A stretch of DNA of 64,000 bases, from positions 930,001 through 994,000 of the forward strand of contig LODT01000037.1 in the NCBI GenBank assembly GCA_001606155.1, written 5' to 3'. Under the pieces are notes generated by a model, which worked only from the letters and a program-made list of their open reading frames with translations, did no database searches and was not told the DNA's origin. Below, piece by piece: positions 54,334-64,000 of the stretch (position 1 is the stretch's first letter; every line of letters begins with the position of its first letter). A program made the position numbers and the translations under genes. This stretch comes from Tieghemostelium lacteum (lineage: Eukaryota > Evosea > Eumycetozoa > Dictyosteliales > Raperosteliaceae).

Positions 54334-57300
54334 TTAATTATTTATATTCTGTAATTTTTGATTAAATTTCTTTAACATTTTGCTATGTTGTTTCTTTTTG
54401 TAGATGAAATAGGTCGTTGCTGTAGTAGCAATTACTGCAAATGCAATACAACCTATTACAATACCTGCAATTTTGGTTTGTGAAAGACCTTCTTTTTTCG
54501 ATGATTTGCAGAGTGAACTTTCAGTTGAAGATGATACTGGTTCAGCGTTAATTAGAATAGAGAAATCTGGATCAAGTGTAGCATTATTTTTGAAATTTGG
54601 AATGTGGATAGATACAATGGTACTTGATAGATCATTAGATTGTTCAAGTGGTTCAATGGTATTGCTAATTACTCTATTTCTACCATCTATTACAGCTCTT
54701 TTGATAAATCTTCCATAGAAACTGTGGTTATCTAATTCCAGTGTGATAAAGTCATTTTCAAATACAACACCTTGTTTCTGAATTGAACATGAATCGTCAT
54801 TGTCTGAAGCTATTGAGACAAGGAATTGAATATCCATTGTATTGGTTGATTTTTCAAATTGATATGGAGATAATTCAATTCTATATTTTATAGATGATGG
54901 TGTCATTTGTAGGGTTTGATCGGCAAATGTGATATTGTGATACTCATCAAACCATTCAATGCTGACATTGACTAATGTATTGGTATTATATACTGGATGT
55001 GTGATATTAGTGATATATTGATAGACTTTGGATTCAGGTGTACTTATATCCTTATATAGCCAACTCTTGAATTTATATTCATGTTGTAAAGTTTGGTCTA
55101 ATTGAACCTCTCTTAAAGATACAATACTGACTAGAGTGGTATAGAATATATCCTCACCAGTTGGTGGTTTGAAATCAATTGTTGAATTTGGTTCAGTTGG
55201 GTCTATAGTTGGTTTTGGTAATATAAATATCTTATAAGAACAATCTACACCAGCATATGGCTGATTACATTGACAACTCGCTTGTTGTCCTGATATTATA
55301 CAAGCACCATTTCCAGAGCATTCCACAGGCGATCCTGGGCACATAACAGTTACACTAGTCTGGGGTACTGGTGTACCTGTAATAACATGAACATTAGAAA
55401 GCTTAGAATCAACAATCACTGTGATTTCCAAACTGCTTGATTTTGGTGGAGATATAGAACCAATTCTTAAATATAAATTACTGAATATATTAAAAGTTGA
55501 TGAAGTGTAATTGGTAACTGTGCTGCCATCTTTAATAGACACCAATACATTACTACCATAAAACTCTTTACCATAAATTGCCAAAGGTCCACCACTGGGG
55601 TTATATTCAGTAGTTGTTTCAATAATAGGATTATCAGACACCATGGTTGTGGTGACTATAGAGTTCAAAGTACCAGCCTCCATAATTTTACCAAATGGAT
55701 ATCCTTGAATGTTCATTGCAAGGTCAACAAGGCCATAAATAGATACACCAAATCCGTCAGGGTACCCAAACATATAAGGTACTTTTATAGTTGTATTATA
55801 GACAGCTGTTGTCTCTGTAGTAATATTACTATTAATCATATTAGCTGGTTGTTTTACTAAAATTTTACTGCTAATAGTCTCCAAATATATCCAAGGTGAA
55901 TGTCTAGTTGATATACCAAAAGGATCTTGAGATTCAAAATATACAACTAAATCTCTATTCATTGAAGTTACATCCAATTCATTGGTTGATAATTGGAAAT
56001 TTGCCATTTGTGGTCCTTGACTATCAAAATTTGTGTCTATGAATATAAAGTGGTGTTAGTAAGAGTTATTTCTAAAGAGTATTAGAATAATAGGAGTTAT
56101 ACTTACTTTGACATGTAACTTGAATGATTGTGGATTGGAAATTAGGAAACATATGGAATGGGTTGGGGAGATATGGACTATTGGGTTTGGTTGGTTGGTA
56201 AGATGTAGAGGAATAGTGACCGTAGATATCTCTAGTGGTGAGTTCTTTGATAAAGTAATTTTGGGCAATACATTTAGATGGTGTAACTATAAAACTAACG
56301 TTGGTTGAAAAAGAGGCTGTTGGACTATCAAAATTGTATTGATATCTACTACCAGTTGGATCAATGTTACTACCAATAGTTACATTAAATGATTCTATTC
56401 CATTCATATCTTGTATATTTAATGTATAGTAGATTTCAACATTAGCAACTGAAACAAGTACATTAGCTGATGGATTTAGACTATATGATATAACATAAGG
56501 ACCATGTTCATCTGCATTTTGGGAATAGACAGCAAGAGATGCATTCAAACCTACCAATGTTGAAAATGTTGATGGATCATATTCTCTACCATCTGCCATA
56601 AATATATAATCCAAATTACCAGTAAATAGTTTTGGTGGTATATAGAAATCTACTTTAAACATTTGTTTTGATTCATCCCATTTCATAATGTCATATGGTC
56701 TCTCCTCTACATTTTCATTACCCATCTGTATAGCAACCTCATAGGTTGAAATTAACTTGAACCCAAATAATCTCTTTTTATCTGGTGATGGGTAGTGTAA
56801 ATACAATGTATTCCATGTACCATTAGTGGATATATCAATATTATTCTTTTCAAAATACATTTTATCTATAGTTCTTAAATCAAAGAATTCTATATATGTA
56901 TACATTAAATTAGTAACCTTGATATTTATATAAACTAACTATATACAAACCTTGTGGAAAAGCATATAAAAGTTTGGTATTTAGAGTGTTTGTAACAGTA
57001 GCTTTATCACTAATGAATAATGTATCTATTCTAGAGGCCATTAGGTTAAATATCTTTTCAAAAGTACCATTAGTGGAAGTACCCAAAACTAAATCCATTG
57101 AAGTCATTTCACCAGAAAATGGACTAAATCTAATAGATTGTATACCAGATATATCATCACTTGCTGTAATTCTAACAAGAACTTGAGTGGTATTCTCTAA
57201 TATAATATATTCAATACTAGAGAACCTAGGAGCTGTCAAGTCTAGTGTAACAGTCAACGAAGTTGAAACAGTAGATGTACCAATAGTTGCTTGTACTGTA

Positions 57301-58607
57301 TTGTCTTTACCAAATTTGGAAATTGGCCATGTAATTATATATTTCAAAGATGTCATACTTCCACTTTGGTATCCATAAGGATACATTTTCAATGGATTTT
57401 TAAGTGTAGCCATCTCCATAGTCACAGTTGATAATTGCAAATTTGGTGTAACATCAGCAGTAGCAGTACAATACCAAAGTGAATATGTATTGGTACAACT
57501 AAATGACACCAATGTTGTATCAAGTATAGCAGTTATAGCAGGAATAGAATATGAAAATGAATGTAAAAGTACTGGTGTACTTCCAGTTGCGTAAATATTC
57601 ACATCAAATGGTCCCTGCACAGAGGCAGTGGGTATACCGTATGCATAACCCATTAAAGATACTCTTTGAGTATTACCACTAATTGGAAATATTTGTAGAT
57701 TATATATACCAGTAGCACCCATATTAACATATCCAACAACTTTACTAGAATTTCCTATATACAGTACTGCCAAAGTAAACATTCTTAATGTAGGTTCATA
57801 ACCAAAGCTCCCCCCTTCGCTATCTATATAAGGTAGTGTTGAATAAACTATTTTAAATTGGTCAAAAAATTATTCTTTAAAATAATAATAAATAGTCTAC
57901 ATACCTGGAACATTCATTTGTAAACCAAATGTCTGAGTTGATGTAGACAAGTCATATGTTGGGGTTGGATAAGGATAATTGTTTTTTAGATATAAAAAGT
58001 ATAGTGATGGTTTAACATAGTTGAAATTATAACCTCCATTTTTAACCGTTAGAATTTGGGTACCATTATCTGTCATTCCAAATCCCAAATATATTGAATT
58101 TAAACCTATAGATGGCATATATTCATAATCTGTAAACATTTTTCTAGAAAATGGGTATATAGTATTATAAGGTAACTCATACACTAGTGGTGATGGGTTT
58201 GCTATTATTTAGATTAGAATTGATATATATATATTTATGTAAGATTGGGTAAATATGTTTATATTACCTTGACAAACTATATCTCTCATTTCAATTGGAT
58301 AATTTACAAAGTTTTGATCTCTAATAGTAAAGCTAACAAATTGACCTACACTAAGTGTAAATTTGGTGTACAAAAATTTATTAGGAGGCATGCTATAGGT
58401 AGTAGATGTTCCAGACATTATAATTGATACAGCTGATTCGTTAAGAAGCCATTCCATTTCAACAATGCAATTGCCTGACGAATCTACAGAAATGCCTGGT
58501 ACTGATTTCTTTAAAATCAATACTTGTCCATTGATAACATTATATATCTGTATATAAATAAATATAAATAGAAATAAAAGTTTACTTGTTGGCATTGCTT
58601 GTAACAT
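54334..58607 (-). CDS. ComC-like EGF/IPT surface protein, paralogue B
   Basis: Five exons, 58607-58268, 58201-57905, 57847-56951, 56889-56107 and 56036-54334, give 1339 residues, one more than paralogue A. Same order: signal peptide (LLFLFIFIYIQIYNVINGQ), beta-rich ectodomain, IPT/TIG-like segment (GPLAIYGKEFYGSNVLV), EGF (CSGNGACIISGQQASCQCNQPYAGVDC), ComC-type domain, transmembrane helix (IAGIVIGCIAFAVIATTATTYF). An alternative acceptor at 57817 for exon 3 would also keep frame. Tandem with paralogue A in the same direction, 216 bp apart. Family role: surface or matrix recognition in development. Confidence 0.8.
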
Positions 58608-58931
58608 TGCACTGTGCTAATGACACAATAAAATTTTAAAATTATGATACATTTAGTTTTCAGACATAATAAACGAATGTCTCTGGATATTTCTGTTGAT
58701 TTTTTTTTTTTAAGTGAAATCTTGAAAATATCGAAGAAATATCTACTTTAAATTAATTAATAACGGCAAGGAATAAGATCACATAACGATTGATTTTCCC
58801 ATGCTTGCAAAGATTAAAAAATTTTTTTATTTGATAAACTTATAAATTAAAACGCGTTTTATTTTAATGATACAAATCGATTTTGTATTTGGTGAGAATA
58901 TTCGAACATATATAAAATTAAGAGTTTGGAA
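58608..58931. other. Intergenic stretch at the edge of the right arm
   Basis: Carries the promoter of paralogue B and the 3' flank of the right MRH-type gene. The inverted-arm similarity ends here, near 58923. Nothing else is seen. Confidence 0.4.
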
Positions 58932-59417
58932 TTACATTTGATAACCACAAGCACCTTTACCAGAGATTGTGAATTCATATTGACGGGAGTTGGTTGCAGA
59001 AATACCACTTGAGATTATTGATGGGATTCTCTTGTTTTTAGCACAGAGTAATTTGATTCTGACAATATAGTTCATGTATGAGTTGTCATAATAGGTAAGA
59101 ATGGCACCAGTACCTGCTGGAGAAATTGATGAGAATTCACCAGATTGAACTTGACCAAGTGATTCAAAGTATTTACAACCAGCCATTCCAGTTGTACCAT
59201 CTTCAGAAACACATGAATATGCAGTTTGACAGACATTTATAAATCCTTGATCATATCCAAAGTTCCAAAAGTAACCATTTGGATTGTATGATCCAATGGA
59301 TGAGAAATCATATTGATATCCATCAGCAATAAATGTGCAATTTGATAGAGAGGTTTGACATTGGATACTTGAAATTACCAATGCAATTAAAACGATTAAT
59401 GATTTTAATACTGACAT
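58932..59417 (-). CDS. Small secreted MRH-type protein (right copy)
   Basis: 161 residues with the same signal peptide and cysteine pattern as the left copy, differing at two positions (TSLSNC, EDGTTG). Both copies are intact, which suggests that both are used or that the duplication is very young. The 5' flank is shared to beyond 60 kb; a GT-rich box lies about 390 bp upstream at 59801-59816. Confidence 0.75.
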   Translation of the reverse strand: MSVLKSLIVLIALVISSIQCQTSLSNCTFIADGYQYDFSSIGSYNPNGYFWNFGYDQGFINVCQTAYSCVSEDGTTGMAGCKYFESLGQVQSGEFSSISPAGTGAILTYYDNSYMNYIVRIKLLCAKNKRIPSIISSGISATNSRQYEFTISGKGACGYQM

Positions 59418-60144
59418 TCTTATTGATATTATTAAAAGATATATTTAAAAAGATATTATTGTAATTGTAGATATTAGTTTTTGTTGTTGTTGTTGTACTT
59501 GTTGATATTTGTTGTTTTGATATTGATTTGGTAAATTTCATTCATCAATTTATACGATTTTAATTTCCTTATTCCTTTGAAGGTTAAATTGTGATTGAAA
59601 TTTAAAATTAGAACTTCTAAATGAAGTCAACAGCTGCGTTGATCTCCTATAAAAGGTGAAATAGTTCACGTGTAAACATGTGTTATTTATGGTGAGACAA
59701 TTTAAATCGAAGCTGAGTAATCAAGATTTATACGTTGTTAATTTTAGATTTATCCAATGAAATCTACTTCGGAATAAGATTTATCATTTCATTGGAGGAA
59801 GTGTGTTGTGTGGGTTGCTTCATTGTAAAAAAAAAATAAAAAATCAGAAATACTCTGATCAAAAATCATAAAAATCATAATCAATTATTTTATTGTTAAT
59901 TGTTTTATTGTGGGTTATTAATGTAAAAATAGATTTTTTGTAAAGTGTATTATATTGTCTTTTAACTCATGTTATTAAATATAAGATTCAATTGAAACAA
60001 TCTTAAAACTATTTTACAATCAATCTATAGTTAAATACAGATTCCTAGGATATATTTAAGTTAAAACAGATAATAAGATATTTAAACATATAAATTTTAC
60101 ATGAGTTAAAGACATTTAATTTTTATTTCAATTATTATTTTAAT
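59418..60144. promoter_or_regulatory. Upstream region of the right MRH-type gene
   Basis: Non-coding and shared with the left arm. Features: CAA/GTT-rich stretch just before the gene, TTCACGTGTAAA palindrome-like site near 59665-59678, and GTGTGTTGTGTGGGTT at 59802-59817, similar to GBF-type boxes. Confidence 0.4.
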
Positions 60145-60420
60145 GATCAATTTGAAGATATAGAACCAGAGAGTAGAGGAAGTGAGAGGATTAAACAGAA
60201 CCAAGACCAAGATTTAAATCTTTCTTGTTTATGTGGTGAACAGTCAACATCATTGGGTCTTAAACGATACTACACCAATATACCAATCGGACAACGTAGT
60301 AATCAATTAAAGAACCCCAAAGTTTTGACATACCAAACTTTAAAGACAAATTTGACACCACAACGACCAATTAGATCAACAAGAAAGACCAATACCAAAA
60401 AGAGACATCTACCAAGCTAA
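60145..60420 (+). CDS. Possible terminal exon, ~91 residues, convergent with the coiled-coil gene
   Basis: An open frame reading DQFEDIEPESRGSERI..., with LSCLCGEQSTSLGLKRYY and a basic end (RPIRSTRKTNTKKRHLPS), stopping 13 bp before the stop of the opposite gene. It is less AT-rich than its flanks and looks coding, but no in-frame ATG exists; it stays open upstream to about 60097. The left-arm copy has a 10-bp length change near the end that shifts frame. It could be the last exon of a lost gene. No family is recognised. Confidence 0.35.
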   Translation, partial: DQFEDIEPESRGSERIKQNQDQDLNLSCLCGEQSTSLGLKRYYTNIPIGQRSNQLKNPKVLTYQTLKTNLTPQRPIRSTRKTNTKKRHLPS

Positions 60421-60433
60421 AGAGTGTGGATGA

Positions 60434-62302
60434 TTAATCACAAACCATCATATCATCATCATCCTCAACTTCAGCTTCATCACTGGAACTGGTAGTAATG
60501 GACTCCATATAGCTGATTAACCAATCTCTAGCATCCATGAACTTTCTAGAGTAGGAAACCAGGCCACAGTTGACCAGAGACTGAAGCTTACTTGGATCAA
60601 CTTCACCTTTTTTTGGCAGGTCTTGAATACGTTTAAAAGCACGCTTGAGCTTCTTGTAGCCTCTTTGAGCTTCATCACCATAGAACTCTGAACCAAACAA
60701 TGCATCCAGTTTCTCTACGATGGCAACTTGTTCACTGATGAACTTGTTAACTTGGAGAGCTAGACAGATCTTTATAGAGATCTCTTGGCACTTGGACAGC
60801 TTCTCCTGGAGCATTGATAAAGTTTCTTCATCAGATAAACCATCAAATACACCCCAGTGTAAGTTATTTACAAAGTCATCCAAGTCAGCGAAAAACAATT
60901 GGAAGTCTTCTCTGGTGGTCTGACCTCTGATGTAGTCTGGAAGGAGGTTCTCAAACGCCATAGTAAAATCAGAGAACTTTACATATCTACATTTGGCAAA
61001 CAGTTGGTTGTAGCTAACCATAAGCTCATCAATGCCAATAGCTTTCATTCTGGTTAAGAATGCCATTCTCTTGATGATGTTGTCTGTACTCTTTTCGTAT
61101 TTGGCGTACAGAGACTCCAATTCATCGTAGGCAACTTCAAGACGGCTCTGGATGGATAACTTGAGACGGAAGAGTTCACCATCATTAGTCTCCAGATCGC
61201 TGAGTTTCTTGAGTGTCTCAGCCTTGTTTCTTAATTTCTTCTGGTAACTTTCCATTTCTCTATAGAACTTTTCAGACAGTGGAGAGTTCTCACCTTTACA
61301 AGCTCTGAAGACAATTGAGAGATCATTGCAGATTCCAAAGAGCTTATCCTGACAGACCATGACAACAATGTCTCTAAGTAATGGAACCATTGCAGTATCC
61401 ATAGAGCTGTATCTACCCAACAGACCAATGAGCTCATTCAACATTGTTTCTCTATCGAATATATACTTGTAAACCAGATCTAGAAATATAAAATTATGAT
61501 TGTACTGGTGTACAGAATTAACCATAGACTGGATTTGAGTCTTCAGTTTCACCAGACCATCTTCAGTACCAATAGGTTGATAAACCTCTAATCTATCATC
61601 ATAAGACCAGAGCTCTACTTTTACCTCATCCAATCTTCTTTCAGATCTGACTATACATTCAATTTCTTCTTCTTCTTTTTTAACTTGTTGTTGTGGTAGA
61701 ATCTCTTGAGGTTCTTCCAAATCAATAATTGAAAGTTCATTAAATTTATAAATAAGTGAACCTATATCTTCACTTAGTTGTTTCAGAACCCTGCATATCT
61801 GTTTATTTTTAATATATAGATCATCTAGAAGATCTGATATATCTTTTTTAATCTATAGATTTAAGAAAAAGAAAATGGATTAGAAAAAAGAGATAAAAAT
61901 AGAATAATAGTTAGATATATATAGAATAATAGTTAGATATAATATATATATGTATAGTAACTTACTTGATCAGAACCAGAGTCCAGATCTGGAAGAACAA
62001 TCATGTCATGACTATCCCAAATATCTTTAATCTTTAAATTTACTCTTTCAGAGAAAACTGAGAGATCTTTTGAACAACATTCTTTGTATAAAGTATCTCT
62101 GTTCTTCATATACTGATGGTAAAGTTTACATAATTTTTTATATAGAATCTAGATATAGAAAAAATATAGAATAAAAGAATAGGGAGAAGATTTTAATAAT
62201 TAATATCGTTCCACAAAATATGGAAATAGTAATACGTTTAATTTTAATAAATACTTTAATAGATTTACATTCTAAAGTTGTAGTATTAATTTCGGTACTC
62301 AT
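60434..62302 (-). CDS. Coiled-coil protein (hypothetical), intact copy
   Basis: Three exons, 62302-62255, 62148-61966 and 61852-60434, all phase 0, give 549 residues. Only helices are visible: heptad-rich stretches (DISDLLDDLYIKNKQICRVLKQL, long helix EKFYREMESYQKKLRNKAETLKKL has the spacing), repeated Leu/Lys/Glu segments, and an acidic end (SSSDEAEVEDDDDMMVCD). No membrane helix or signal is seen, so it is probably cytosolic. I do not recognise the family. The short first exon MSTEINTTTLECKSIK is inferred from ATG, donor GTATTT and phase. Confidence 0.65.
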
Positions 62303-62576
62303 AGAATTTTAAATACTAAGTAGATAGAAAAAACAGAGTATAATAATAATAATAAAAGTAATTCAATTTGTTCTCATATTGTAACAAGGTTTTACAAAAA
62401 AATTTCTCAACCATAGTACATATGATTTTTAAAACCCTCCGGTTCACTAATTTAACATTTTTTTCAAATCTTGAGGTATTTCTAAACTTATGCAAATAAT
62501 AGTTGTTGACCTATATATGCTCGAAATTGGTGAATAATACATTATATAGGAAAAGTTGTTTGATACTTGAATTAGC

Positions 62577-62890
62577 CATTTAAGACGAAATTCCTTCCAA
62601 AACTCAAAGAAGATCAAGAAAGTACAGTTTCAAAACCAACTTTTATCCAGACTCTTATCAAATATCAGAGCATCAATAGTATCACCATAACGGTGATACT
62701 ATTGATGCTCTGATATTTGATACTGAAAAAATTGATTACACGAAACAAGTAGATAGGTCCTCACTACAAATGTAAACCTAAAAAATTTCAAGTTTTGGAG
62801 GATCCACATCTTGAAAAGATATTAAATGAACAAATTTAGTTAATCGTGAAATATCAGTTATTTTCTTTGATTTTAATCCCAAAAATTTAA
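62577..62890 (+). pseudogene. Stray copy of the DNase II-like gene's 3' end
   Basis: Read on +, it follows 37244-36890 read on -: CATTTAAGACG, CAAAACTCAAAGAAGATC, CAGTTTCAAAACCAACTTTT and CCAGACTCTTAT match the last exon, then GGTGATACTATTGATGC, CAAGTAGATAGG, and beyond the stop codon GATATTAAATGAA and GATTTTAATCCCAAAAA match the 3' flank. Several indels break the frame. Because 3' flanking DNA is included, it was copied as DNA and not as processed mRNA. Confidence 0.85.
62657..62721. repeat. Perfect 30-bp inverted repeat with a 5-bp loop
   Basis: Arms 62657-62686 and 62692-62721 are exact reverse complements; the loop is ATAAC. The right arm begins with GGTGATACTATTGATGC, which belongs to the DNase II-derived sequence, while the left arm has no counterpart in the parent gene and is an added inverse copy. 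Confidence 0.97.
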
Positions 62891-62954
62891 TTTAAAATAT
62901 TGTGAAATGTGCAAAGTCAAAAAAAAAAAAAATATTTTAATCAGTTTTTTTCAT

Positions 62955-63260
62955 TTGTGGTACGTAATGGGAGAGCCCCCAGCGAACTTTATTGACAACA
63001 GAACGACATCAGACAGCACGTAATTAAATCATCATGACTCGATAAGTGATTTTTTATAAAAATTAAGGCCGTGACATGGTAAAACACCATGTAATCATCA
63101 TAAGTTCTGAGCATGTCAGGGGTCGGTGGTGCTGCGTTATCCTCTTGCCTGTGGCAAGTACGTACCAAGAATAACGCCATAGAGCCAACATAACTTGAGT
63201 AATTGTCGATTTTATCGACTACCGGTTGTAGGCACACGATATTTCGTGGAAATGGGGTTT
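62955..63260. ncRNA. Candidate structured non-coding RNA (class unknown)
   Basis: About 300 bp clearly richer in G+C than the flanks, with several perfect short stems: ACATGGT/ACCATGT (63074-63080 with 63086-63092), GCGTTAT/ATAACGC (63134-63140 with 63171-63177) enclosing CTTGCC/GGCAAG (63144-63149 with 63153-63158), and GTCGAT/ATCGAC (63205-63210 with 63214-63219). It does not match tRNA, U1-U6, U3 or the SRP core motifs as I know them. The strand is undecided. A 98-codon open frame on the minus strand also spans it and is the main alternative. Confidence 0.35.
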
Positions 63261-63440
63261 CTTTTGAAAAAGAATAAAGGATCATCTGATCAGAGAAAAA
63301 GATTATAATTTATGGTTAATAGGTGATTTCATAATTAACCACATCATATTATAGATATACAATTGTATAGATAATAGAGAATACATACAGTATCGATGCT
63401 GGAGTTGATTTTACAAAACTATTATTACATATTTTATACA

Positions 63441-63968
63441 TTATTTTTTCTTTTGACCATAGGCTGGGGATAGCTTTGGTTTAAAATCGGGGTTGGGTAG
63501 AGGCAGAGAGCTTTTGCTCTTTTTTACAGGTTTTTTGACAGGTATTTTTTCCACAGGTTGCAATACAGTGGTTAGGTTTTGCATTGTTACAGGTTTTTTG
63601 ACAGGTATTTTTTCCACAGGTTGCAATTCAGTGGTTGCGTTTTGGTCTTCATGCAGTTGTTTGGAAACTTTAGATGGTCGAGTATTGGTATTAGTTGTGT
63701 TTGACATTTGGTCATTGACTCTTTTTTGAGTTTTGAGAGCGGAATTATTATACATATCAAACTTATAACAGTGTACACACTTGGAAGAATTTTTATAATA
63801 GTCATAAGGAGGAGGGAGGTTCCAAGCAGAATGATTTTTACTTTTACATTCCATTAAACCTTTCAGCGGACCTTTTTGTTTTTTAGTATTATTATTGTTA
63901 TTATTATTATTGTTATTATTATTATTTTGTAATATTTTGCCAGCAGGAGAATCAAAACCAAGTTTCAT
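63441..63968 (-). CDS. Poly-Asn protein with basic proline-lysine repeats
   Basis: 175 residues from ATG 63968; the frame stays open to the window edge, so the true start may lie outside. After a 13-residue Asn run comes a small Cys/His cluster (MECKSKNHSAW ... KCVHCYKF), perhaps one zinc site, then two copies of LQPVEKIPVKKPV separated by TMQNLTTV, and a basic end (PAYGQKKK). The repeat at DNA level covers about 63523-63570 and 63587-63634. The cluster is too short to assign to a family. No function is proposed. Confidence 0.5.
   Translation of the reverse strand: MKLGFDSPAGKILQNNNNNNNNNNNNNTKKQKGPLKGLMECKSKNHSAWNLPPPYDYYKNSSKCVHCYKFDMYNNSALKTQKRVNDQMSNTTNTNTRPSKVSKQLHEDQNATTELQPVEKIPVKKPVTMQNLTTVLQPVEKIPVKKPVKKSKSSLPLPNPDFKPKLSPAYGQKKK
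63888..63927. repeat. ATT/AAT microsatellite
   Basis: A run of ATT with some GTT units encodes the poly-Asn tract of the overlapping gene. Such triplet runs are common in dictyostelid coding DNA. Confidence 0.9.
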
Positions 63969-64000
63969 TTTAATTGGTTTATCTGTTTTAATTTGCAGCA

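Larger units (their letters stand above)
58923..61690 (-). repeat. Right arm of the large inverted duplication
   Basis: The complete arm: intact MRH-type gene, ~1 kb shared non-coding DNA and the third exon of the coiled-coil gene. The two arms face each other across about 17 kb. The full coiled-coil gene here, against the deleted one on the left, suggests that this is the source and the left arm the copy. Confidence 0.9.

Noticed and set aside
39680-61690. The inverted arms as ends of a mobile element
   Set aside because: The arms hold ordinary genes with introns, no transposase or integrase is seen between them, and the ends lack clear short repeats. A segmental duplication fits better.
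61880-61950. Short ATAGAATAATAGTTAGATAT tandem as a regulatory repeat
   Set aside because: It lies in an intron of the coiled-coil gene and is a simple A/T slippage repeat of two units.
62989-63285. 98-codon minus-strand frame as a gene
   Set aside because: No family resemblance, an implausible composition, and it covers the stems better explained as RNA structure. Kept as an alternative in the RNA entry, not called as CDS.

Overview
The window is nuclear DNA of a social amoeba (dictyostelid). The base composition is very AT-rich, introns are short (about 55-110 nt, GTAAGT/GTATGT...AG), intergenic DNA is compact and rich in A/T runs, and several gene families are typical of the group: Frizzled/Smoothened-like receptors, ComC-like EGF/IPT surface proteins, beta-helix surface proteins and an alpha-kinase relative. 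The species cannot be fixed by eye; a non-discoideum dictyostelid such as a Cavenderia or a relative would fit. I saw no virus-like or LTR element, tRNA, rRNA or CRISPR array.

1-19.3 kb: a partial Tim44-like gene, an MFSD5-type transporter, a Frizzled-like receptor, a ComC-like giant surface protein, a patatin-WW membrane protein, a C2 + YiiX-like protein, a GPI-type protein joining an aspartic-protease-like fold to thrombospondin repeats, and an ACTMAP-like protease. 19.3-39.6 kb: a 948-residue lineage-type protein with a broken copy of its own start beside it, then a conserved housekeeping stretch (cycloeucalenol cycloisomerase, a Rab GTPase, a CCDC86/Cgr1 protein, an LRAT-like protein, a Jiv90-like protein, an FMO, Peter Pan/SSF1), a small PH-like protein, a beta-helix surface protein and a very long DNase II-like protein.

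39.7-61.7 kb: two arms of a recent inverted duplication (39.68-41.56 kb on +, 58.92-61.69 kb on -) bracket about 17 kb. Each arm carries an intact gene for a small secreted MRH-type protein and its shared 1-kb upstream region. The right arm also has an intact coiled-coil gene, of which the left arm keeps only a deleted remnant. Between the arms lie a two-TM coiled-coil gene, a mitochondrial neugrin-like gene, ISY1, an F-box/LRR gene, a probable alpha-pseudokinase, a beta-helix gene that seems to have been split by a foreign coiled-coil segment, and two ComC-like paralogues that share a near-identical tract. 61.7-64 kb: a stray copy of the DNase II gene's 3' end holding a perfect 30-bp hairpin, a GC-richer island with several RNA-like stems, and a poly-Asn gene running to the right edge.

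Most gene models were rebuilt by joining exons by eye; joins are stated where made, and reading frames were checked to be continuous. Functions rest on recognised motifs, not on database searches. The strongest points for follow-up are the inverted duplication with its twin MRH genes, the templated hairpin, the catalytically degenerate enzymes (alpha-kinase, aspartic protease), the split beta-helix gene with its dual-frame insert, the DNase II with a huge charged insert, and the structured GC-richer island.
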